Source: Brachionus manjavacas (taxonomy: Eukaryota; Rotifera; Eurotatoria; Ploima; Brachionidae). Taken from it: a stretch of 64,000 nucleotides of DNA. Numbering within the stretch: the stretch's first letter is position 1; each line of letters opens with the position of its first letter. The position numbers were made by a program, and so were the translations under genes. Positions 45,755-57,829 of the stretch are shown here, in pieces. Where the stretch lies: positions 605,501 to 669,500 of the forward strand of contig JAHQIY010000008.1 of NCBI GenBank assembly GCA_019054805.1, in the 5' to 3' direction. The notes under the pieces were generated by a model. That model made no database searches, was not told the origin of the DNA, and saw only the letters and a program-made list of their open reading frames with translations.

Positions 45755-47430
45755 TTAATTTATTTCAAATTAATTTTTTTTTTAAATAGTTAAATCTTTC
45801 AACGTCAAAAATTGAAAATTTTTAAAAGGCTTGGTATTTATGATTGAAGTGCTGTATTTAAAAAAAATTAAAAAATTGTGTCAAGACATTAAAATTGGGT
45901 GATCTTTTGCTGCCAAAATTTTTTTATTATTCTCAAAATAATTAGATTAAAAAAATTAAATTTTTATAAATTTTTTTGACTTAGCTGTAAACAAAAAAAA
46001 ATAATTAGGAAAAAATGCGAAATAAAAATAATTATTCTTGCATAATCATATAAAATCAACTAAAAAGAAAAGTAAGTTGAACAAACATTAAAGTGTCATT
46101 ATTTGAAACAAGATTTATTTAAAATTATTGTGTCCGTTAATTTTAATAAAAAAGTTAAAAGTAAAAGGCAAGTTATTTTATTTTAATTTTACATTTTTTT
46201 AAAGTGAAGATCAATGTCCTTTTTCTTCAATTAGCATAGTATTAAAATTTTATCGTTTTGATTAAATTTTGAATTTTTTCTGGTCACACTTGCAGCTGAA
46301 TTTTTCAATAGCTTGGTTAATTTTAAATTCTATTTTTTAGTTGACACATACCGCATTACCTAAATAAAATTGCGGTGAAAAAATTTTTTCCAAAAATAGA
46401 ACTCAAATAGCGAAAATTAATCTAAAATCAGGTGAATTTGCAAAATTCTTTAAGCTACCAAAAAATAAATAAATAAAATAAATTTTAAATTTTTTAATAA
46501 ATTTCCGAAAAACACTTATAAAAGAAAAACTGCAAAATTTCATCAAGTTAGAAAAATTAAGTCTTCAATTGTAATAGATTAGAATTGAATTTTTTCAGAA
46601 TTTCTTTTTTAACAAAATTTCATCGAAAAATCTATCTAACAGTTAAATTAATTTTATATTTTGATATTTTTAAAATTTTTTTATTTTCTAAAAGGATTAT
46701 ATAAAAAAGCAGTTCTTTTTAATAGAATTTTTTCCTTTAAATTGTCATTTAATAAAAATCTAAATAGGAAGATGTAGAATAAATTAAAAATCAAGGCTTA
46801 AAGTCACATGGCTGTATAGGACCAAAAACTGAGACTTGAGGAGCACATTCAGTTGTCGCATTTTGATCTCTGATTCAAAGTCCATAGGTCAATTTTCAAT
46901 TTTTTCAGATAATGTCAATTAATGCTTTACCTTGTTTAATTTTTATAAAATGTCACAAAAGTTTCTTTTAACAACTTGTCACTATGCCTTGTATAAAAAA
47001 ACTACTTGATTTTCGACCTGAAACTCAAGTCCGATTCGGTTCATATTTTAAAATTTTTAATTAATTTAAAAAATAAAATTCCAAAATAATTTATTCGAAA
47101 GAAAATTTTTTTAGAGTTCATTTTCCATTCAATTTGTACTCTAGAAGAGTAATTCAAAGTGATAAAGTTTACCAAGCTAAAATTTCGACATATAATCAGA
47201 TAAACAAGAATTGAAAAAACATTTTAGGACTTAACTTGATAGCTAAAATTATATAATTAATTTATTTTTAGATAAAGAAATGTTTAGCTTGTAATTCCAT
47301 TTGCTTTGATAAACCACCTATTCTTCAAGATTCTTACTTTTTCGAGTCTAGAATCAGCGTTGAGAAACAACATCTGAATTGTACACATTTAAATTAAACA
47401 AAGGCACTCCTTCTAAGATAAGCCAAATTT
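45755..47430. other. Intergenic between SSR3 and amylase (divergent promoters)
   Basis: AT-rich, about 1.7 kb between divergently transcribed genes. AAAGGCTTGGTATTTATGATT-like sequence at 45820 repeats a stretch near 44940 (AAAGACTTGGTGTTTATGATT), including the preceding ATCTTTCAACGTCAAAAATTG, so SSR3 is flanked by a direct ~90-bp imperfect repeat. No other gene. Confidence 0.45.
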
Positions 47431-47436
47431 TATTAA

Positions 47437-47446
47437 TATAAAAAAG
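47437..47446 (+). promoter_or_regulatory. TATA box of the amylase gene
   Basis: TATAAAAAAG, 38 bases before the start codon at 47484. With a start site about 30 bases downstream (near 47467) the 5' leader would be under 20 bases. The match is good, but TATA-like words are common in this AT-rich DNA. Confidence 0.45.
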
Positions 47447-47483
47447 CATCGACTAGTTCAAATCACTTAAGAATATTAATAAA

Positions 47484-49463
<1,980 letters not shown>

Positions 49464-49660
49464 ATCTAGGAAATTAATTATTTATTCTATTTATTTATTT
49501 ATTTATTGAATAAAATTTATTTTTAAATTTTATTTTTATTTTTGAAGAAAAAGCGAAATAAAAATTACTTTTGAATAGTTATTAGCATTTATTAAAAATT
49601 TTAAATAATTATTCTTTATCTTTAGAAATTATTTTCAGTAAAATTAGTTTTAATAGAAAG

Positions 49661-50239
49661 ATGCAATTGATTGTCAAAATATTGAATGGTGCCGAGCATG
49701 TAGTCCAAGTTTGAGTTAATAAATAATTTTCATGCATTTGGTTCATTGGAAATAATTTGTTTAAGGTCGTCCCAGAAATGAGTGTTGAAGAACTTAAAAC
49801 AGTCCTTGACCAAATGTTGAGCGTTCCCAAATATCAGCAACGATTAATGTTTAGAGGAAAAGCATTGTCAGGTAAGCAAACATATCTGGTTTTTCGAAAA
49901 GATAAGATTTTTGATCACAGATAGTCAAAAATTGGGCGATTACTCTCTAGCAGACGGGACCAAAATTCATCTAAGCATTAATAAAAATGCCGAACCACCC
50001 TTGCTGGAGTCGAAATTTACCAAAGAACTTAAGTTGATCGCCGCCAATTATGTCAAAGATGTGGACAAATTTAGCTCTTTGTTCAACAAGGTAAAAGTTA
50101 AATGAGAAAATTAGTTTTTTTTACTAAGCTAAACATTTCTTGTTGCCAGGAATTAAAGAATTTAGTAAACGAAATGAGCTTAGATGACATTGAACGATAC
50201 GAGGAAGAACGAGAAGCAAAGAGACAACAAAATAAATGA
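49661..50239 (+). CDS. UBL4A: Ubiquitin-like protein 4 (Get5/UBL4A orthologue)
   Basis: Four exons, 49661-49708, 49766-49871, 49921-50090 and 50150-50239, join to 137 aa. The N-terminal ubiquitin fold reads M-Q-L-I-V-K-I-L-N-G, Q-Q-R-L-M-F-R-G-K-A-L-S and L-G-D-Y-S-L-A-D-G-T-K-I-H-L. The C-terminus shows the Tugs-type helix N-E-M-S-L-D-D-I-E-R-Y, which in UBL4A binds BAG6. With SGTA and GET4, UBL4A hands tail-anchored membrane proteins to GET3. There is no terminal Gly-Gly, as expected for this non-conjugated family. The first donor (CAA/GTTTGA) is weak; the other borders are good. It starts ~200 bp after the amylase stop. Polyadenylation signal at 50284. Confidence 0.9.
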
Positions 50240-50244
50240 TCTGT

Positions 50245-51060
50245 ATTTGTGTTATTTTTTTGTAATTGATTAATCTAAACTCTAATAAAAAATTCTGTTT
50301 TATAAAAAAAAATTTAAATTTAAATTTGGAAAATTGAAGCAGCTTACTCAATTTATTTAATTTATTTTAAATCATAAAAAGGAAAAATTTTTTTTTTGAT
50401 CAATTAAAAAAATTACTCAGAAAAAATAATTTAAACATTTTAGATGTTCGATTTAAATTTAAAAGCTTAAATTATAAGGTGCGATTTATCTAAATTTGAA
50501 AATTATAATATATTTTGAAATTTGGTAAAAGATTAGCATTTATTTTTACAAAGAAAATTTATGATTTTTAAAATTGTTGGTTCCATTCTGTTTCTTATTT
50601 TATCCTGTCCAAGACAGCTGATCTGAAAAGGTTTTCGGCAGTAAATGAAGTTAATGCTACAGCATATATAAACCCAAAAATTTATGTCAATATTGACGAT
50701 ATGAATACGAACCGGCAAACTTAAACTGTTTTTTTTTAAAACAGATTCAAATTAGACCATATTTATTAGCCTAATAATAAAATCTTTATACTTTGTTATT
50801 GTAAAAGGATTTTTGAAGAAATGAATAATGAAAGAAATTTTTGGTAAAATAATCAAGTTTGAAAATATAAAAATTTTTGAAGGCAAAGATTCGATTTTTA
50901 TTTTTCTTCAAACAAATAAAGATTAAAATTAAAATACAAAAATAAGTTATAATAAAAAAAAAAAAAGTAGCAAAAATTTAACAAAAGATGCAAATTAATT
51001 ATTTTAATAGCAAAAAATTAAAACAAAAAAATCACATTTAAGTAAAAGAATATTATAACT
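50245..51060. other. Intergenic, with one possible small secreted-peptide fragment
   Basis: From ATG 50560 the plus strand encodes K-I-V-G-S-I-L-F-L-I-L-S-C, a signal-peptide-like stretch, then hits a stop. Another frame stays open to 50725 (N-E-V-N-A-T-A-Y-I-N-P-K-I-Y-V). This could be a broken small gene or chance. The rest is AT-rich. Confidence 0.25.
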
Positions 51061-51064
51061 ATTT

Positions 51065-51290
51065 ATTTTTTTGGTTGGCCTCTTGGTCTAGGCACATGAT
51101 CTGAAACAATTTTAGTTATTGTGATTGAAGATGAAGTTGGTCGAGTTGGTTTAAAAATTTTATTATTTTGACTCTTGCGGTTGCTTTAAATTATTAATGT
51201 TTTGAACTTCGGTTTATTATTCATCAGAGCCAGTACTTCCAAGATAAATACTCTGAAAAGCAAGATTATTTATACTTGTAAAAGCTCCGG
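51065..51290 (-). pseudogene. AT-hook tail remnant of a MULE derivative
   Basis: Minus strand, right to left: K-L-R-E-V-A-G-A-F-T-S-I-N-N, later P-T-R-P-T-S-S-S-I-T-I-T-K-I, ending H-V-P-R-P-R-G-Q-P-K-K and a stop. The last block is an AT-hook-like tail as in the other elements. Stops and shifts lie in between. Flanking iterated words are not obvious. Confidence 0.35.
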
Positions 51291-51299
51291 CCACTTCTC

Positions 51300-52255
51300 T
51301 TAGTTTTTTTAGGCATCTTTAATTTTGAAAAGAGAAACAGACTCGTTCAAATTATTTTTTTCTTCCTTGTTTTTTAAGAATTCAGCAGTCGTTTGTGATA
51401 TTTCACAATTTTCCTCTGATCGAGCAAAATCGAAATGAAGACTAAAAGTTTTTTACAAGATATTTTAACATATTGTTATCAAATGTTTTCCCTTTATCTA
51501 TTTCTGAATTAAACTTGTTTCCATTTATAAATAGTGATGGTATTTATCTTGAACATTTTCTTATCTGAACTTTTGGGTGTAAAGCGGAGTACTTTTTTTA
51601 GAGAAGCATCAAATATCTTTCCGGATATATTTTCATTAAGCTCATCAATTTTTGTTATAGAAACAATGCGGTGTGAAAATGATGTATGATGACCTTAGAA
51701 TGTCACGGTTAAGTTAAGACAATAGACGAATTTAACCAAGTTTTAAAAAAATAAACAGACTTGAACCAAAGTCAGAAGCTTTAAAGTAAAATAATTAACT
51801 TAACTAGAGAGAATTTATCAGAAAATTGGCCGTAGAAAAATTTAAAACTTAATTAAAAAAAAGTCAAAGAAATAAATTCAATTAATAAAATTTATTTAAT
51901 TTTCGGAATTGTTATCTTTTATTTATTATTTTCTTGAACTTTAAATAGAAGCACCTTTCATAACTTGCAGTTTATTTTTAATTTTTTTTAATCTGAAGGA
52001 AAATTAGCTACAGACAGATATAAAAAAAACTGTTTAATATTCAAATCTTTAGCATTTCGATTTTGATTATTTTTATTTATCCTTTTATTAAATTTGAAAA
52101 TAACAGTCGTTTAGTTTTTTTGTCAGAATAATTAGTTTTTTATTGTCAGCTAAAATTGACTAAATTAGTCACCACTTTTAGTTATTTTTGTCATCTTAAA
52201 AAAATTAAATTTGTCACCCCCAAAAAATTTAACCCTTTTTATTATTTGACTCAGT
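51300..52255. other. AT-rich spacer
   Basis: Words such as ACTAAATTAGTCACC and TTGTCACCCCC around 52155-52220 may be the end of a DNA element, with no partner seen. No gene. Confidence 0.35.
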
Positions 52256-52259
52256 TCAA

Positions 52260-52475
52260 TTAGAGAAAACTCGTGTTGATGAGTCTAAGAGTAAATCCTA
52301 AATCCAACCTTTGTTCTAAAAAAAATTGTCTCTACTCTCATAAAAAAAGAGCGAATTTCGAAATAGAAAAAAAGTCAAATTTAAGCTTTTTTTATTGAGA
52401 GTAAAGACAATTTTATTGTTAAAGTAAAAGTTAAATTTGAGCTTTATTTTTGGAAAATATCCCATATTTTTATTA
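52260..52475. repeat. MITE-like repeat, copies also at 62945 and 63490
   Basis: Contains GAGTCTAAGAGTAAATCCTAAATCCAACCTTTG, then ATTGTCTCTACTCTCA inverted against TGAGAGTAAAGACAAT, and ends AAATTTGAGCTTTATTTTTGGAAAATATCCC. The left part recurs at 62960-63010 (GAGTAAATCTTAAATCCAATC). The right part recurs inverted at 63497-63640 (GGGAAATTTTCCAAAAATAAAGC). A dispersed palindromic element without coding capacity. Confidence 0.5.
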
Positions 52476-52704
52476 AATAATAAATAAATCTGTAGAATGT
52501 TATATTTGACTCTTAATATTTTGGCACAATATTTTTAGTAAAAATTCCACAGAAATAGTAAAAAACCCATAAATATATAAAAAAGTAATAATATTAATTT
52601 TGTGTCAATTTTTTTATATAAAATTAATAAAAATAGTAAGAATACCCAAAAAAAAATAATTTTGCCATTTAATCAAAAATAAAAAATATTTTTAGTAAAT
52701 AAAA

Positions 52705-53035
52705 AAAAAAAAAAATATCAAAAAATTTAATTTTTTTTCCTAGTACAAACATTTGGGCAATAAAAACCTCTTTTTTCTTCATTGGGGCATTACAAGTTTT
52801 ACAAATATTCTCTATTGATAAAGCTGGATCATTCGGCTTGTGTCTTTTATATGATGTTGGAGCTTGTTCAAGTTCTTTATCCGAATCTTCTTCAGATTCA
52901 AGTATGGCATTCTTTTCGTTCTAAATACAGTCCGCTGGTTGATGTTGTAGGCACGACCTTGTTTTCTTTTTTGATCCTCGCTTTGGCTTGTATATCCAAG
53001 CCAATATCATTGAAGTTCATCAATTCTAAAAAAAT
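52705..53035 (-). pseudogene. Unidentified transposon-gene C-terminal fragment
   Basis: The minus strand reads D-I-G-L-D-I-Q-A-K-A-R-I-K-K-E-N-K, a frame shift, then an acidic stretch (E-S-E-E-D-S-D-K-E-L-E-Q-A-P) and N-I-C-K-T-C-N-A-P-M-K-K-K near the end, with a second Cys pair (C-P-N-V-C-T) in a neighbouring frame. A Cys-rich end after an acidic linker suggests a transposase tail. No family assigned. Confidence 0.25.
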
Positions 53036-53159
53036 TAATATTAATAAATTTAAAGAAAATTTTATGTATTATGTTTTCATGAATTTAATCGTTTTATTTA
53101 TAATAAGTTGGGAAAAAAAGAAAGAGATAAAAATTTATAACTTTTGTTGATTTTCTATA

Positions 53160-53955
53160 TAAATTTGTGGTAATTTTACTAATTTTATTGCGGTAAATAC
53201 TAATGAATTCCTTTTGTGTATATTTTCCGGGGGAAATTACATATAAAAACTTAAAAGTATTTTTATTTTAATTTGATTTTATAATTAATCCAAAGCAAAT
53301 TTAAGTTTTTAACTTAAAAACTTTTGATAAGCTGTAATTTTTTTATAAAGTAATGCTGATAAAAAACAACGACAAATTTAGCTAAATAAAAAATAATTTT
53401 TTTTGACAAGAGTCGAAATTAAGGAATTTTCCAAAGTTTATTATTTCACTTTTAGAAGCCGTTTAAATTGTCAGAAATTTGGATTTTTTAGACACAAAAA
53501 AAACGGACTAAACTGTCATAAAAAAGAAGCTAGCTATTTAACAATTAAAAATTAAAAATCTTCAACGATTATTATTATAAAAAAATTTGAAATAAAAATT
53601 TACTTACTAAAAACAATACAAAGAGACTTAATCTTTAACTACCAAGGCATCGTTTTCATTGGAAACTCTAGATTTTTTTATGCAACTGTAGATAGATTTT
53701 ACTTTTTTTATAAGCTTTTTATCATTTTTTTTTAAATTTAAAATTTTAAAATTTAATTAAATGTAATTGCCTATGAAGCTTAGATATTGAGGTTAGGGGT
53801 TAGAGTTTTTTTTGATAGATTAAAAAAAATTGTTAAATGATATCAAATCAATATTTTTATTTTAGAAATTTAAAAAAGCTCTGTCTGGAGGAATGATTTT
53901 ATTTTTAAAAAATGAAAGAAAATAAAAAAGTCGATTTAAAATCAAAATAGAAAAA
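53160..53955. other. 3' flank of TBCB
   Basis: AT-rich, with a GCCTATGAAGC hairpin word near 53770 like the LINE tails. No gene. Confidence 0.35.
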
Positions 53956-53959
53956 ACTA

Positions 53960-54703
53960 TTACAACTCGTCTAAATCTTCTTCTGGAAAATCGCCCACCT
54001 CAATATTTTCTGGCTTGACAAATCCACCATAATTAAGTGCACACTCAAAATATCTTTTTCCATCTACGGAGCCATCATTTTTACCCAAAGGTTCATCATA
54101 TTTTACACCAACAAAATATCCAGGTTTTCCACTAAGCTCGCCAGTGTACATCACTGTTCCGAGTCTGGTCGGATGTCCGGCCACTGATACTTTGCACCTT
54201 GATCCAACGGCCATGGCATCAATTAATTTTTTTTCGTTTTCAAGCTTTTCTCTGGCTTGCTTTTCTTTCTGAGCTAGTACCTCTGAATGTTGGTTCGAGT
54301 ATTGACCGAGCTTCATTTTCTGTTTGAATTCTTTGACTGTGCCTCTTTTTTTGGCATATTCCTCTTCGGTTAGTTCAAATTTTTTAACTGTTGGGTCAAT
54401 TTCACCAATGGGTACTCCCATGACTGTGTTCGAGCCTTTGACTTCTATGAAATAGCCATCTTCACATGGATAGTAGCCCAGCATGCGATCATCATCGTTC
54501 ATTTCACAAATGAATTCCTTTTGTTTATTCAAAAGGCGCAGAGTCATTCCAGCGGCGACAAAGCCGGTCATCATTTCAAGTTTGTTTTTTAGATCGACAA
54601 TTTTGATGTCTTTGGGATATCGCTTTTCTACGCCAAACTCTCTTCCTTCCGACACAGTGGTCAAGTTTACAAAGCTCTGAGTGATAACTTGATATTCGGT
54701 CAT
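53960..54703 (-). CDS. TBCB: Tubulin-binding cofactor B
   Basis: Intronless, 247 codons, full family length. Residues ~5-95 are the ubiquitin-like domain (I-V-D-L-K-N-K-L-E-M-M-T-G, then L-G-Y-Y-P-C-E-D-G-Y). Residues ~110-165 are a helical linker (L-T-E-E-E-Y-A-K-K-R-G-T-V). Residues ~166-235 are the CAP-Gly domain with G-T-V-M-Y-T-G-E, P-G-Y-F-V-G-V-K-Y-D-E-P-L-G-K-N-D-G-S and G-K-R-Y-F-E-C. The protein ends in acidic E-E-D-L-D-E-L, matching the family's D-E-(I/L/M) tail that contacts TBCE. TBCB captures alpha-tubulin from the CCT chaperonin and, with TBCE, helps fold or recycle it. It carries no transposon insertions and its codons look ordinary. Confidence 0.95.
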   Translation of the reverse strand: MTEYQVITQSFVNLTTVSEGREFGVEKRYPKDIKIVDLKNKLEMMTGFVAAGMTLRLLNKQKEFICEMNDDDRMLGYYPCEDGYFIEVKGSNTVMGVPIGEIDPTVKKFELTEEEYAKKRGTVKEFKQKMKLGQYSNQHSEVLAQKEKQAREKLENEKKLIDAMAVGSRCKVSVAGHPTRLGTVMYTGELSGKPGYFVGVKYDEPLGKNDGSVDGKRYFECALNYGGFVKPENIEVGDFPEEDLDEL

Positions 54704-54704
54704 T

Positions 54705-55185
54705 TTTTTTTATGAAGAATTTTTTTTTATGAATTTTTTGATCCTGTATTGAGTTGAATTTTATTTTTTTAATTTCAATTTTATTATTCAGAAAAATGTA
54801 AATATCACAAAGCATATTTTTATTCAGATTAAAGCTGTTTTTTTTCCGTATTTTTGAATCAGGTCAGTGAATGTTGCTATGCTACAGTCTTCGGGTTTAG
54901 CTATGAAAATTTTTTTTTTTAACTTAAGAGAATAAACTATGAAATTTTATAAAATAAGAAGGTAAATTTTTAATTTTTTTTTTCAATAAAAAACAACTGT
55001 ATTTTAAAACTAAGTTAATTTTGTTCAGAAGGAATCAAAAAAATAAAACACAAATAAATTCTTTAATGATAAAAACGATTAAGTAAATTAATTCTTAAAT
55101 TTACATCTTTAGAATAATTTTGTTTTATTTATGATCTTCACTTTTTATAATCGTTACAAAAATTGTGATTTTTTAGTGAAATCTT
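54705..55185. other. Upstream region of TBCB
   Basis: AT-rich. Should hold the TBCB promoter (minus strand). Nothing else recognised. Confidence 0.35.
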
Positions 55186-55719
55186 TTTCAGCTATTTACA
55201 GACACTTTCAAAAATGTAATATTTACAATAATTTTCTTTTTTAGTTAAGCCGTAATCTTGCATGTGTTTCGATTTAGCTAAATGAAACCAACGGTCTAAA
55301 ATTATACGATCTGGAAAATTAAGCTCTAAAACATTAATAATAGCTAATTCAAAATCACAACTAAATGATTTCTGATCTTTTAGAAAAGTCTTTAGCATTT
55401 TAAATACAGTCGAGTCTTGTTATAACCATGCTGATTAATACGATACTCGCTTTATAACGATATTTTTTTTCATAATTTACAATCCACAATATTATTACAT
55501 GTTAAATTTATTTGTTAATACGATGTTTCTTTAATACGATATCTTATTAATACGATAGGTTTATTCAGAAAAAAACAAACAAATCAGTGCTAATTCATCG
55601 TTTTTAAAACGATATTGATCTTTTAAACAAAAAAACTTGAAATTTCGAATGATTTTAATAAAAATAATCTCACTGTCACAGAACTTGTAAAAAAATATAA
55701 TAGACCTCAGAGTACTGTT

Positions 55720-56760
55720 TCTTCTTTTCATAAGGCAGAGAATCAGGAAATGATAAAAAACTTATATGAAAATAATTTAATCAATCCTAGCCCTAAAAGA
55801 ATGAGAGGTTCTAATTATGTCAAAATTGAAGAGGCCCTTGATCACTGGTTAAAATCAGTTTTGTCATTTAAAAATATTACTCTTAACGGTTCATTGATTC
55901 AAGTCCAGGCTATTAAATATGCAACTATGATAAATCAAACTGATTTTAAAGCTAGCAATGGATGGTTAAACGGATTTAAAAAAGGCATTATGATTTTCTG
56001 TAAATTAATTTTTCAAAAATCAATTAATTTAAAAAAAAAAAACGTCAATAAATAAGTCGTCAATTAAAAAAACAAAAGTCCATTAATTTTTATTTTATCA
56101 ATTAAAATTTTATTTATCAATAAAAAAAAAGTTTAATCAGATTAAAAAAAACAGCATTTATTAGAGAAAAATTTAACAAAAAATTAATTGAGCATTAAAG
56201 CACTTGGCCTATTATTTTTTTATTTATTTGTGGTTTATTTTTTTTGGTCATCCGACAGGTCTTGTTTTTCTTAAAGGAACGTCTATAGCTTAGTCTGGAT
56301 AATCCTCAAACTCGATTATATCTGAAACTAGGTTCATTTTAGATTTTTTTTAGATTTTTGAGTGTTGAAAAAAAAGGTTTTAATATAATTCAAAATGAGA
56401 TTAAAAGTTCCATGTAAATTTTATTTACATTAATATTATTTTTATTGATTCCATAATATAATTAATTGACAATAATTTATTAAATTGACATAAGAATATT
56501 CTATTGACAAATCTTCAATTTTATGTATTTCTTTTATTTAAAATTGACTCTTGTTTAATTAATTGATTTTTGAACTATTTTATTGATTTTTGTTTTTTTA
56601 ATGGACATTCAAATTATCAATTGATTTTTATTTATTTTAATTGACGTTTTGAATAAAATATTAATTGATTTTTGTAAAATTAATTGACAGAAAAACATAG
56701 AGCCTTTAAAAAAAGGCATAATATTACCTTTAAAACTATTGCATTGATAAACTACGATTG
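55720..56760 (+). pseudogene. CENP-B-like DNA-binding domain of the Tigger transposase, split
   Basis: Segment 1 (to 55988) contains the tandem helix-turn-helix domains that bind pogo/Tigger ends. Segment 2 (from 56705) resumes at F-K-K-R-H-N-I, the expected continuation after G-W-L-N-G-F-K-K. The word TTTAAAAAA(A)GGCAT sits at both break points (55975-55988 and 56705-56719), marking the insertion of the nested element. Nothing of the catalytic D-D-D domain is readable after 56760. Confidence 0.65.
55989..56704 (-). mobile_element. 716-bp AT-hook element nested in the Tigger copy
   Basis: The left end TCTGTAAATTAATTTTTCAA and the reverse complement of the right end TCTGTCAATTAATTTTACAA match and stay alike through AAATCAATTAAT and AACGTCAAT. 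ATTAATTGAC/GTCAATTAAT words recur inside both ends. The target word TTTAAAAAA(A)GGCAT is duplicated outside (14-15 bp, longer than the usual 9 bp of MULEs). The centre (56235-56335, minus) reads I-I-E-F-E-D-Y-P-D, a stop, then P-L-R-K-T-R-P-V-G, stop, P-K-K, a decayed AT-hook tail. No transposase remains. Confidence 0.65.
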
Positions 56761-57319
56761 TATTTTTCCCAAAAGAACAAAGACTGTTCTTTATTCATTG
56801 ATCAGTTGCCTAAAATGGATCAATTTTGTAGCGTCGATCAGTCTTTTCAAAGTAAAATTGATAAATCTTTTCTTTATAATCTATTTATTATTTTTAATTA
56901 AACAATAATTCCTTAAAAAAAATTTATTTTCAATTTTTTTCTTCCAATCCTTTAACATGCAAATTTGATTAGTACGATATTGGTTAATACGTGTCCATTT
57001 TTTCCGCCCAAACACATCGTATTATCCAGACTCGACTGTAGTTTCACATATAAAAACTGTTCTTTATTTGGTATAATTACATATAATAATGAAACAACTT
57101 TTCCATTAATAGCAGCTTGAATTCTAAAAATTTGTTTAATAAAAGAAGGCGAAACGTTCATACTCAATTTATTTATGAAAATTTTTAAATTTAAATTTTT
57201 TTTTCGAATCTTTATTTGATTTATTTATGTTTTTAATTACTAAATCGAAAATTTTTGTGTTCATTTTGATTCAAAAAATTTTCTATATTTAAATTTTAAT
57301 TATATTATTGATGAAGTGA

Positions 57320-57611
57320 CATCTCATAGAAAACAATATTCATAGAATGTAAACTCATAGAAGACAAAAATCATTGAATGATGTTTTAATAGAAAAAAAT
57401 TCTCATAGAATTAAACTCGTAGTATTTTTTTCATAGAATATTTCTCTTTTATGATTTTCTCACTTCAAATTTATATTGCAAACACTTGAAATTGAAAAAT
57501 GAATTTGAAATCACCAATTGTTAATAGGCTTAGTTCAAACAAAAGCTATAATGTTAGTAACTTAGCAACATCTAAGTTAAAAATAAAATAAAAGAATACG
57601 GTAGTAGGCGA
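57320..57611 (+). repeat. Left end of the FLYWCH MULE: TCATAGAAT subterminal repeats
   Basis: Eight or so variants of TCATAGAA occur between 57322 and 57445, then an ATG at 57499 opens a reading (M-N-L-K-S-P-I-V-N-R) that ends K-N-T-V-V-G at the insertion point. If the 2.94 kb element and one target copy are excised, the frame runs on into D-F-Q-S-V-V-E-Q at 60560. One stop already lies upstream of the junction. The matching right end was not found; that side is lost after 61863. Confidence 0.5.
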
Positions 57612-57829
57612 GGAGATAGTCAAAATTGTCATAAAAAAAAAAGTCATAAAAAAAAAAAAGCAAAATTGTCATAAGAAAATTGTCATGTGTTGTCATTTGT
57701 CATATATGACAAAATAAACAAGGAAAAATGAAAAAACAAATGATTGGTTGATTGTTAGAATTTTTTATTTAAAAAAGAATTTTAGAAAAAGAATTTAAAT
57801 CAATGACAAAACAGTTTTAATTGTTTATT

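Larger units (their letters stand above)
55407..57038 (+). mobile_element. Tigger/pogo-type element with TA target duplication
   Basis: Ends read CAGTCGAGTCTTGTTATAA (55407) and, in reverse complement, CAGTCGAGTCTGGATAATAC (57038). TA flanks both sides. TTAATACGATA words recur just inside both ends. The plus-strand gene begins with a psq/CENP-B-type helix-turn-helix (N-N-L-T-V-T-E-L-V-K-K-Y, S-T-V-S-S-F-H-K). A second DNA-binding domain follows (P-K-R-M-R-G-S-N-Y, A-L-D-H-W-L, F-K-A-S-N-G-W-L-N-G-F-K-K) and continues as R-H-N-I-T-F-K-T at 56710 after a nested insertion. The DDE domain is missing, so the copy is non-autonomous. Confidence 0.8.
55192..57167 (-). pseudogene. MULE transposase fragment interrupted by a Tigger element
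   Basis: Two minus-strand segments, 57167-57041 and 55404-55192, join in one frame once the element at 55407-57038 and one TA are removed (F-L-Y-V-K-L-F-K-M-L-K-T-F across the junction). The product covers the MULE catalytic region: V-S-P-S-F-I-K-Q-I-F-R, L-L-Y-V-I-I-P-N-K-E, then S-C-D-F-E-L-A with the second catalytic Asp, and R-W-F-H-L-A in place of the usual C-x-F-H. The DGTF box upstream is lost. It aligns with the FLYWCH MULE at 61322 (P-N-K-K...C-D-F-E-L-A-A). A dead fragment of an element of the same broad family as its neighbours. Confidence 0.7.

Noticed and set aside
50560-50725. Small secreted-peptide gene
   Set aside because: The signal-like stretch ends at a stop, and the downstream open part lies in another frame with no convincing splice pair. 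Kept only as a remark.
54576-54815. Minus-strand reading overlapping the TBCB start as a longer N-terminus
   Set aside because: It lies in a different frame. The TBCB frame has a proper ATG at 54703 and the usual family length.
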